Assembly (NCBI RefSeq): GCF_003597395.2
Contig: NC_133778.1
Span: forward strand, 28,718,322-28,782,321
DNA length: 64,000 nt
From: Chelonoidis abingdonii
Taxonomy: Eukaryota; Chordata; Testudines; Testudinidae
Direction: 5' to 3'
How positions within the stretch are numbered: position 1 is the first letter of the stretch; each line of letters begins with the position of its first letter. The position numbers were made by a program, and so were the translations under genes. The notes below the pieces were generated by a model. It was given only the letters and a program-made list of their open reading frames with translations, was not told the origin of the DNA and did not search any database. This document shows, in pieces, positions 55,740 through 64,000 of this stretch.

Positions 55740-57830
55740 TAAAAAGACCTCGTAATCACAGGAGATTGTGAATTTGTTCTTTGCACTTTGGGCATCTCAG
55801 AACTGAAACATTTTGCAGTTAGACAAATAGTTAACCATCCAGCTGTGTCTGGCTGTTTAGCTCATAGGCTCAAGTCATAATGGAAGAAGAAAAACAAATT
55901 ATCCTTATTTTCCCATCATTTATCTATTAGCTTGATTTAAAAAAAAATTAGGAAGAAATAGGACAGTGGAAAATAAACTGAAGAGGGCAGATTGGGCCAG
56001 GTCTCTATGTATTTCATTGCAATGTAAAATAGTTATGTAGGGTTATAAACTGCATGGTGAGGTTTCTGAACAGCTGTGGCTTTTCAGAGCCCGTCTTTTT
56101 CTGACCCAACAGCTTGCTACGGAGCGTGGGTTGCTTTACTTCCCTTCTTCTGTCATTTCCATTTCGTGTTTTCTTATATTCAGAGAGTGACAGTTTCACA
56201 CTCTTGCTTCTGTTCCCCAGTCTCCAGGCTAGAGGGACATGGGGTACAATTTTCAAAAGAGATTTAGTCAATATTTTTTTCAGACTTTTAAGTGCCTATT
56301 TCTGAAACTTAAAAGTTATACATATTTTGAATGCCATCACTATAATGGTTAATCCTTGATTTTTAGGAATGGGCAGTGGTTCGATGGATGCAAATTCTAT
56401 ATCTTCTAAATCTGTACACCCGTCTCCAATTGTAAAAGCTGCTTTTTTATTTTTTTAAATTTTGTTAAAAAAGAACAAAGAACTCAGATGTAATGCTATC
56501 TAGTGCAGGCAAGATTAAATTAGTAAAGCAGTTCAGAAAGAATATTAGAAAAGGACTTTGGGTGGATAACTCCTGGCACTTCAAACGACGTGCTGTCTCT
56601 TTCTAAACTATCTTCACCATGGTAACCTAATTAAATCTATTAAGAAAAGGTGCACTCCAGCTAAAGTTGGCTGACTTCGTTTCATTGTAAAGTCAGTCAA
56701 CTTTATAGTGGAACAAAGAAGAACTTCTAAGGCTCTTCCTGAGAAGGTACTTGTAAACACAGGTGTGTGAAATTTGGTGGCCATTCATCATGGGTTTGTG
56801 CAAACATTTGCTTCAGTATTGATCCACCTGGAAATCCTCTGCCATCCCTTTTTTGCATCTGAATGAACCCCAAGTCTCCAAGTGAAGCTCTATTGAAATC
56901 TTGGTTTTCCTGTCAAACATGCAGAACTGCAAATTTTCTGAAATCTAGCCTGTTTTCAATTTTTATAAAGAATATGTTGTTAATCTGCAGTGGCCAGGGA
57001 GACTGCAGAGGCTGAGCTGCAGGGCTCAGGCAGGCAGGTAGGAGGCTGAAGTTTTGCCTAGGGTGGTAGATTGTCTTGAGTGGCCTTTGCATATCCTTTT
57101 CCATTAATGGAAGAGGAGGAGGGTGTCTGCAACTCTCTCAAGAACTTGTCAATGCTTTCCCATTCTTCCACCAGATGGGGTCACTAGAGAGTGACTCAAA
57201 GCACTTCCCTCATACAGAGACTGACAAAACTCCCTAGAAGGCACAGCCGACCCAAGAGCTCAAGATCAAGCTTGACTCCCATAAGTGCGTCTCCACTGAA
57301 CCAGCCCTAAATGGGATTTTTTAATTTGTAAATTTCTTTAGACATCCCAAAAAGCTGTGTCTGAACCGCCTGAAACCCAAAAATCCAAGGTGCAGTCGAG
57401 AAGGGAAAGAAATACGAAACAGCTGGTAAATTAGGATTCAGACTGTCTGCACTGGCGCAAAGATGCAATAGTAAAGCTCATGATTATCCAAGTCTTTATT
57501 CTAGTGAATAGTATTATTACAACAGTCTGCTGGCCGCAAGCAACTTATGGGAATGGAACATGTTGTAAAGTATCTTGATGCCCAGAACAATTACACTTTG
57601 AAAATGCTGCTTTGGCTAGTTGAATGTAGGAAAAGCCAGACTGGCTTGAGATTGTGACCAGTTCATGAATCCTTCACAAAAGCGTTTGAACTAGCGATAG
57701 TTGTTGTTAGGAAGAAAGTATAGTACAGTAAATGTTAGTCCCCACAGACAACCATTTGCTGCACCTTAGAAAGTGTGATGAGGTTGTGGAGGAAAAAAAT
57801 TAATGTTCTGAGACGAATTGACAGGATATT
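55740..57830. other. unique DNA, no gene supported
   Basis: Short overlapping ORFs on both strands around 56014-56305 lack domains. No element ends are visible. Confidence 0.4.
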
Positions 57831-57893
57831 GTATGTAAGGTATGGGAGGGTATTGTCTCGCTTTACTCGGCACTGGTGAGACTTCAGCTAGAG

Positions 57894-58180
57894 CAGGGGT
57901 CCCCAACGCAGTGCCTGCGGGCGCCATGGTGCCCACCAGGGCATCTAAGTGCACCTGCGTACTGGCTGGCGGACAAGCATCCTCCAAAATGCCACCGACA
58001 AGCTGTGTCATCCAGAGGCGTCACTGCCAAAATGCAGCTGAATTTCAGTGGCTTTTTGGTGGCGACGCGTATTGACGTTGCTGCTTGTCAGCAGAATTTC
58101 AGTGGGTGCTCATCCGCTGCCAAGCTCTTCCATGGCTCGTCGTCAGGCGCGTGCCAGATGAAAAAGGTTGGGGACCACTG
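57894..58180. mobile_element. hAT MITE, 287 bp, perfect 8-bp TSD
   Basis: Ends CAGGGGTCCCCAACG and, from the right, CAGTGGTCCCCAACCT are hAT TIRs. The target duplication AGCTAGAG is perfect (57886-57893, 58181-58188). The body is GC-richer than its host and has no coding capacity; the ORFs across it are not genes. Confidence 0.92.
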
Positions 58181-58559
58181 AGCTAGAGTACTGTGTCCAG
58201 GTCTGGAAACCACATGTTAGGAAAGATGTGGACAAGGTGGAAAGAGTTCAGAGGAAAGCATGATAAAAAGTTTAGAAAATCATTTAGTCTTGAAAGAAGA
58301 GTGAGGAGGGGCTTGAAAACAATTTTCAAATATGTTCTGGGCTATTATAAAGAGGTTTGTGATCAATTGTTCTCCATGTCTGCTGAAGGTAGGACAAGAA
58401 GTAATGGGCTTAATCTGCACCAGGGGATATTTAGGTTAGATATGAGGAAAAACTTTCTAATGGTAAGAGAAGTTAGGTTTCCATGAGAGGTTGTGGAATT
58501 CCCATCATTGGAGGTTTTGAAGAACAGGTTGGACAAACACCTGTAGGGATGGTCTAGGT

Positions 58560-58978
58560 CGGGGATAGTCAATTATTTTTTGTCAAGGTCCAAATTTTTT
58601 GGGCAAAGTTATAGTCAAGGTCCAGACTCCAGAGAAATACTTTTCACACTGCAAGTGCCCCATTCAACAAACACAATGCTGTGCGTTAGTAATATATCCC
58701 ATCACAAACATTTTTAGTGCATTAAATGAAAAATAAAAGCAAACCACTTTATAAACCTAAAAACAATCCCCAAGAAAATAATAGCTCAAATTAAGCAAAT
58801 AAGGAATTAAGGAGAACCAGTCAATCATTAATTCACAGTACAGTGTATTGGAGATTGCATTGTGAGAGAATGAAAGGGTAAAAATAATTAATAATAATAA
58901 GTAAATTGATTTCATGGTCTGTTCAAAAGCATCTGCCAGTCTGGATTTGGCCCACAGTCCACTTATTGATTCTCCCCT
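58560..58978. mobile_element. hAT MITE, 419 bp, perfect 8-bp TSD
   Basis: Ends CGGGGATAGTCAATTATT and, from the right, AGGGGAGAATCAATAAGT are imperfect TIRs. The duplication GTCTAGGT is perfect (58552-58559, 58979-58986). The family differs from the MITE 380 bp upstream. AT-rich interior, non-coding. Confidence 0.88.
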
Positions 58979-59084
58979 GTCTAGGTTTATTTGGTCCTTT
59001 CTCAGCTCAGGAGGCTGGACTGGATGACTTCTTGAGGTCCTTTTCATCCCTACATTTGTTATTCTACGATTAATGGAAATTATC

Positions 59085-59250
59085 CTTACACCACTTGTAT
59101 GAGACTGGGAAGCACTATCCCAATTTTACAGATGGAAATTGAGGCATAGGGTAAATTAAGTGATTTGCCTAAATTCATTAGGAAATCTGTGGCTGAACAA
59201 AGAATTTAACCCAAGTCTCTTCAGTCTTTATGCAGTGCTCTGTCTTTGTG
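59085..59250 (-). repeat. L2/MIR-type repeat, minus strand
   Basis: CCAATTTTACAGATGGAAAT, TGAGGCATAGGGTAAATTAA and GTGATTTGCCTAAATTCA are the antisense of the CAGTTTCCTCATCTGTAAAA and GGCAAGTCACTTAAC core shared by L2 and MIR elements. Confidence 0.6.
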
Positions 59251-59259
59251 TACAGCTCA

Positions 59260-59730
59260 AGTTTGTGGAGGAAGCATTATACTTCAGTAAGAACAATATT
59301 CTACAAAAGTAAAGTATATTGTAGCTGAGACAGACCTAGCTAAGGACTCTTGGGCTTGGGAGATTCATAGGGACAAATAGCAATACCATTGTTACAAATG
59401 GTTGGAAACTTGGTTCACGTCTTTTGGTATGAAAATATTACTGTAGTACAGCTGAGGTTTGAACTCCATCAGATAGTTGAAAAGAAGGTTTGATCAGTTT
59501 AAAGAATAGAGTTCTGCCCCAAAGTGGCTAATATTTATAGATAACTGGTCAGATCTTCAGTTGCTGTAATCTAGTAATAACACCATTGATTTAAGGGAGC
59601 TATGCTGGAGATCAGGTCTGGTATTAGTCTTGCAACACTGTTGGTTCTATGCATGAAGCTGTGATCTTTTTGTTCAAATCCTGCTGCAGTTTTGTCTCAC
59701 GTGAGTCTGGGAAAGGGTTTGGGAGATGGT
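59260..59730. other. unique DNA, nothing seen
   Basis: No coding, RNA or repeat feature recognised. Confidence 0.4.
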
Positions 59731-59734
59731 CCGT

Positions 59735-60050
59735 ATTAAAGTTAGGGGTGCGTACCCATGGGCGGTGCATGAATCCCTCATTTGGTGAGGCTAGCCTCCT
59801 ACCATACCCCATCTGTTCCCTCCTCACCTGTTGGAGCTGGAGGAGCCCCAGCAGAGCCACCCCGGCCAACTGGCTGGCCTGAGCCCACTCTGACTTTAGG
59901 GAAGAGGCAGAGTGAGGGCGGGAAGAGGAGCAGCATGGGCGGGGCCACAGGGGAAGAGCAGGACACGGGAGCAGGGCCTTGGGGCAGAGCATGGGCAGGG
60001 TCATGGCCTGGGTGCCCTTTCTGCAGTGGCGCTCCAAACGACATCTAATT
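59735..60050. repeat. GC-rich block, probably an unclassified transposon
   Basis: It runs from about GGGGTGCGTACCCATGGGCG to CTGCAGTGGCGCTCC, is strongly GC-rich with GGGCGGGGCC-type motifs, and is open on several frames of both strands, which shows the ORFs are compositional. Its borders against AT-rich DNA are sharp, but no TIR or target duplication was found. Confidence 0.35.
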
Positions 60051-60054
60051 CCTG

Positions 60055-62180
60055 TTGTCACAAAAGATGACCATCCCTTCTGAGCTGCAACATGTGCTAT
60101 TCAAGGTACTATATCTAAGAAAATAATTTTGGAAAAAATGTACCATAAGGAAATCCTGTGAAAACTCTTGCTTTCTCCTTTCACTCCTTAAAATGTCCTT
60201 TTCTTGCCAGTTTTACTGTTTTGTTTTTCTTTTCCCTTGTAGCCAATATCCCAAATACTCTGATGCCAAATAGGAGGCACTGATTTGTCCTAGTGACTTT
60301 CAGTGAGCTGTGAAATTAAAGCATTGCCCCAACTGAAAATGGATTTGCTGGCACCAGATGTCACTGTTGGTCCATACTAACAAACCTTAATGGCATTTCT
60401 GTAACAGACTATATGATCATTTCTGAACCCATAACTGAGCACATGGCTAAACGGTCACAATTGCAAGTCCATGCATGTGTAGCCTAAGAGAAATCTATAG
60501 ATATAAATGCAGTCTAAATACTAAGCATTATTATTAGGAAACCAGGCTCTAATAAAGGAATCTCTTTTTCTGGCTGCATTGAACATGTGATTTTTACAAG
60601 CAATATGGACTGTTTTCTGTGCTCATCTGCATTCCACTACCCAGAATGCCATTCAGACTTCCACCTAATTCATAACAGTTCTGAATTCTGGTAACAAGGG
60701 TTTGACTATGCACTGAGAGTTTTTTTTTTCTTTTTTAAGGGACTTCTATATTTAATTACTTCACCTGGCTGAAAAAATGCTGTTTATACCTAACTAATTT
60801 ATAATGAGTCAACTTAATTTTTAATTTGGTGCACAAGACTATTGTAGAATTATGATGTAAAAGAAGACCCTTAATGTTCCTCCACCTGCCTATATCATTA
60901 TAATAATTTTTCTTTTTTTATGGAATCTTGTTATCTATACAGCAAATGTAAACACAAACATTTTAAACTTACTTTGGAAATATTATTTTAAAAACCATTT
61001 GAAATACTTTCTTACATTAACAAGACAAGATGTATATTAATCAACTACCAGTGGAATCTTGAAGTTCTTAAAGGAAAACTCTGATCATTTCGTTTGTCTC
61101 TATGATCTGAGAAAACCTAAGGCAGAAAGTCTTCTCACAAACAATTACAATATATGATATTTGGCACAAAAATTCAAAATGGCGTCTTTACTTTATGCCA
61201 AAACTGATTGTCCTTTGGTTATTCTCATTTTAAGTGGCATTTACTTCTAAGCTCTGGGATTCTCATGCCATATAGTCTTAAGAGGACTCTCTTAAGCATC
61301 TTTCATAATTTTAAAGTCCTTTGTCCTCTCAGTTACTTGCCACAAAACAATGCATTATAATTCTAAACCAAGTATTTTAGTAAAATGTATGTTTGTATCC
61401 TGGTACTCAGACTGGTTTAGTTTTTTAGGGCTACTTATGAGTGCTGGGCTGTAGACACTGATCTATGATTGGCTCCTCAGATAGCATAAATTGGGGTAGT
61501 TTTGTTGAATTTACTATTCGCTGTATATTTAACAGGCCCGTGGGGCCTGTTGACATCCATTCAATGTGTAGCAGTTCAGAGTGACGTATATATGTTTCAA
61601 ATTCCATTTCTTCATGGCATCCAATGTAGTGACTTCAATGGAGCTACACTGTTTTACATCACAGGAGGAAGTGCCCAAAAAGCTTATCAAGGATGTCACA
61701 GAGACTCACAGATATGTGGCTGGTTGATATAATAATCCTATACCCGCAAATCTGTGCCCTGTTTAGGTTTTTCTTTCTTGAATAGGAAGTAAGGACTTAC
61801 CGTACTGGGTGTGCTTTCTTAGAAATATTTTTAGGACCCCCCTCCCCGCCCGAAGACACACACTTAGACTGAAACCAATGTCAAAATATGCCCCTGTGGA
61901 AGGTTACACTGTGCTGGATGCCTTGCACGAATGAGATTTGTAACATATACTTCCCTCAGTGCACACTAAGCTGCTACACATCCATTATATGCTAATGGAC
62001 CCCAAATGCCCACTTGTTGAGTACACTCTGAATGTTACATGGCTCTTTAGGGATTGCTAACAAATATGTGCTCAGATATTTTTTTTTTAAAAAATCATTA
62101 TACTACAGTTTTCCTAAAGAGGATGGGCTTTCAGATTGATTGTAAAGTGCTGAATGAAATTCTGCTTGCGAAAATGAGTG
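60055..62180. other. unique AT-rich DNA, no gene supported
   Basis: T-rich tracts at 60718-60735 and 60908-60920. The ORF at 61502-61732 has no domains. No repeats with ends. Confidence 0.4.
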
Positions 62181-62184
62181 AGGA

Positions 62185-62399
62185 TATTTTAAAACCCCGA
62201 TATAATGTGACCCGATATAACACAAATTCAGATATAACGCGGTAAAGCAGTGCTCCGGGGGATGGGGGCAGGGCTGTGCACTCCGGTGGATCAAAGCAAG
62301 TTTGATATAACGCAGTTTCACCTATAACGCGGTTTCACCTATAACACGGTAAGATTTTTTTGGCTCCTGAGGACAGCGTTATATTGAGGTAGCGGTGTA
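62185..62399 (-). mobile_element. Tc1/mariner-type MITE, minus strand, with internal 17-bp duplication
   Basis: Reverse-oriented copy of the element at 37471-37663: it ends GTTATATTGAGGTAGCGGTGTA-like sequence with TA at 62398-62399, and GGCTCCTGAGGACAGCG matches the other copy's reverse complement. The left end (TATTTTAAAACCCCGATATA) is decayed. The 17-mer AACGCRGTTTCACCTAT occurs twice in tandem (62309-62325, 62326-62342), once in the other copy. Confidence 0.8.
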
Positions 62400-62401
62400 T
62401 G

Positions 62402-63300
62402 AACAAATCAAATGATATAAATTAAGATCTTGAACTATAATAAAACTCTGTTAACACTTTCTCAGCAGGATTATCTTTAATCCATCCTATCCCTTTCTCC
62501 AGGAGAGGAGACCAGAATGTTCTTGTCAGCACCACACAGGGAGGATTTCAATGGCCCCTCCCAGCCACTCATGCCCTGACTGTACTGGATGGTTTGGCTA
62601 TCCAAAAAGTGCTAAAAGTGGCCCTGATTGGTTAACATGGCTAGGCAAGCCCATGTCTAAGGGAAGCTTTATGGACAGGGAACATCTGCCTCCCCCTCAA
62701 CTTCTTGAGTGACTGTACTGAAGCAGGAGTTATCCACTGATGTGGAAACAATTGATCATATGGCTACTGGTGTATTTGTGATGGATATTTCTTAGGCCTA
62801 ATCCTGCAATACGTAGTGAGACAACTCAGTTAAGTACATATTACTTATTGGGGGCAACAGCTTCACAATTGTTATATGCCACTTTGCTAAGGGGCTCAGT
62901 CTTAAAAACGCCCTTGATCATGCACTTCAGAAAGTGAAGGGCAACAATAGCTGGATGTCAAGCGAGTAGCCTTTAGACATGGTAAGGTCTACTTACTGCG
63001 TCCTTTTTAGTACAAAGAGATGTAACATTAGAGATGAACTAAAAGGCTAAAGGCCTGATCTGGAGATGACTGAAGTCAATGGGAGTCAAGCATTGATTTC
63101 TAAAGGCTTTGAGTAAAAGTCTGTGTCCTAAGATCAGGATTCTGAATATCTTCTTGAAGAGTTAATGACTTCACTAAACCTGTGATAGAGCAGAGAGCTG
63201 TATTCACTGTGCTACATATAGTGTAAGTGATGCCAGCTCTCCGAGAAGAAATACAGATGTCTGGACACAGATCTTGGCAAGTAAGTTAAGGGGGAAAATG
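62402..63300. other. unique DNA with one small palindrome
   Basis: Around 63050-63142, AGGCCTGATCTGG and CCTAAGATCAGGAT look like the ends of a decayed small palindromic MITE with GACTGAAGTCAATGGGAG inside. Nothing else is seen. Confidence 0.4.
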
Positions 63301-63309
63301 ATTCTAAAG

Positions 63310-63631
63310 CAGTAGTGGCAACCTGCACTCATCAGGGTAAGCTGATTGCAGACCGCAAGACATTTTGCGAATGTTGACCATCTGCAGGCATGGCCCCCTG
63401 CAGTTCCCAGTGGCCACAGTTCGCTGTTCCTGGCTAATGGGAGCTGCGGGAAGTGGCGGGCACAGGGACGTGCTGGTCGTCACTTCCCACAGCTCCCATT
63501 GGCTGGGAACGGCAAACTGTAGCCACTGGGAGCTGCAGGGGGGCTGTGTGTGCAGATGGTCAACGTCTGCAAAATGTCTCAAAGCCTACAATCAGCTTAC
63601 TCTGACGTGGGCCGCAGGTTGCCCACCACTG
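63310..63631. mobile_element. hAT foldback MITE, 322 bp, perfect 8-bp TSD
   Basis: TSD TTCTAAAG is perfect (63302-63309, 63632-63639). The ends CAGTAGTGGCAACCTGC and, from the right, CAGTGGTGGGCAACCTGC continue inward as an almost full-length palindrome (GGTAAGCTGATTG against AGTAAGCTGATTG; GACCATCTGCA against GACCATCTGCA on the opposite strand; centre near 63470). ORFs on both strands are palindrome artefacts. Confidence 0.92.
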
Positions 63632-63641
63632 TTCTAAAGTA

Positions 63642-64000
63642 CATAGAATCATAGAATTGTAGGATTGGAAGGGATCTTGAGAGGGCATCTAGTTCTGTCC
63701 CATGCACTCATTGCAGGACTAACTATTATCTAGACCATCCCTGATAGGTATTTGTCTAACCTGCTCTTAAAAATCTCCAATGATGGAGATTCCCTGGGCA
63801 ATTTATTCCAGTGCTCAACCACCCTGACAGTTGGGACGTTTTTTCCTAATGTACAACCTAAACTGCCCTTACTGCATTTTAAGCCCATTGCTTCTTGTCC
63901 TATCCTCAGAGGTTAAGGAGAACAATTTTTCTCCCTCCTCCTTGTAACAACCTTTTACATACTTGAAAACTTTTATGTCCCCTCTCAGTCTTCTCTTCTT
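63642..64000 (-). mobile_element. CR1 LINE 3' end, minus strand, runs off the window
   Basis: It starts with the reversed CR1 tail CATAGAATCATAGAATTGTA and continues GGATTGGAAGGGATCTTGAG, CAATGATGGAGATTCCCTGG and GCCCATTGCTTCTTGTCCTA, all antisense CR1 3' sequence. The rest lies beyond 64000. Confidence 0.85.

Larger units (their letters stand above)
57835..59072 (+). pseudogene. CR1 LINE 3' end, plus strand, with two nested hAT MITEs
   Basis: Three CR1 pieces (57835-57893, 58189-58559, 58987-59072) join into one collinear 3' end: GCACTGGTGAGACTTCAGCT, TACTGTGTCCAGGTCTGGAA, GGTTGGACAAACACCTGTAG, then GGCTGGACTGGATGACTTCT and TTATTCTACGATTA at the terminus. The pieces are interrupted only by the MITEs at 57894 and 58560 and one copy each of their 8-bp duplications. 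Frames are broken; only the extreme C-terminus of the RT ORF and the 3' UTR are present. Confidence 0.85.

Noticed and set aside
57766..58181. ORFs of 77-101 codons
   Set aside because: They cross the boundary of the hAT MITE with its perfect 8-bp TSD; no domain.
59624..60061. 145-codon minus ORF and 88-codon plus ORF
   Set aside because: GC-rich block open in several frames on both strands, Pro/Ser/Gly-rich, no domain; compositional.
63304..63637. Matching ORFs of 90-92 codons on both strands
   Set aside because: A palindromic MITE reads almost the same on both strands; not a gene.
1..64000. CRISPR arrays, operons, prokaryotic promoters, rRNA or tRNA genes
   Set aside because: No regularly spaced direct repeats with unique spacers, no ribosomal or intact tRNA sequence; the tRNA-like parts are SINE heads. 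The sequence is clearly vertebrate.

Overview
This is a vertebrate, almost certainly turtle (Testudines), non-coding window: intronic or intergenic DNA dominated by transposable elements, with no host gene I can support. The lineage call rests on the repeat mix: CR1 LINEs with the FADxTKLG reverse-transcriptase box and the ATAGAATCATAGAAT-type 3' end, Penelope-like elements (PLEs), turtle-type PIF/Harbinger elements starting GGGTATGTCTACACTA, hAT and Tc1/mariner MITEs, MIR-like SINEs and solo ERV LTRs. Family names come from pattern memory; no database was searched. The species cannot be named.

Layout. 1-7.1 kb: a CR1 piece, a GC-rich minisatellite-bearing DNA transposon (1124-2281), a SINE, small MITEs and AT-rich unique DNA. 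7.1-12.5 kb: a 5'-truncated PLE with its C-terminal coding piece, an assembly gap and a hammerhead-ribozyme-like 3' region, then a MIR-like SINE and a second copy of the GC-rich transposon. 12.5-15.3 kb: a solo LTR (TSD CACCC) split by a Harbinger element (TSD TGA). 15.3-26.4 kb: mostly unique DNA with CR1 scraps, tiny palindromic MITEs, a SINE and a PLE 3' region holding the clearest hammerhead-like core. 26.6-28.4 kb: a foldback DNA element split by a minus-strand ERV LTR. 29.6-32.4 kb: LTR-like sequence around a large gap. 32.4-42.3 kb: mostly unique DNA with MITEs, including a PLE tail cut by a CpG-rich MITE with a perfect TAA duplication.

42.4-51.1 kb is the richest region: a decayed autonomous PIF/Harbinger transposon with a plus-strand DDE transposase and a convergent minus-strand Myb/SANT-like gene that still shows a consensus GT-AG intron. 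The transposase is chimeric (a 279-bp stretch occurs twice, diverged), one copy is interrupted by a solo LTR (TSD GCAGG), and the element's far end holds a 3.1-kb minus-strand CR1 ending in a 25-N gap. A second, closely similar CR1 lies at 52.2-54.9 kb. The two differ mainly by 1-3 base indels, which looks like unpolished long-read gap filling.

55-64 kb: a possible transposon ORF remnant, a CR1 3' end hit separately by two hAT MITEs (each with a perfect 8-bp TSD), a Tc1/mariner MITE, a hAT foldback MITE with a perfect 8-bp TSD, and a CR1 running off the end.

Nothing here works as a host gene system. The value lies in a readable insertion history, structured RNA motifs in PLE tails, and places where the assembly should not be trusted. 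All five N gaps lie inside or beside repeats.
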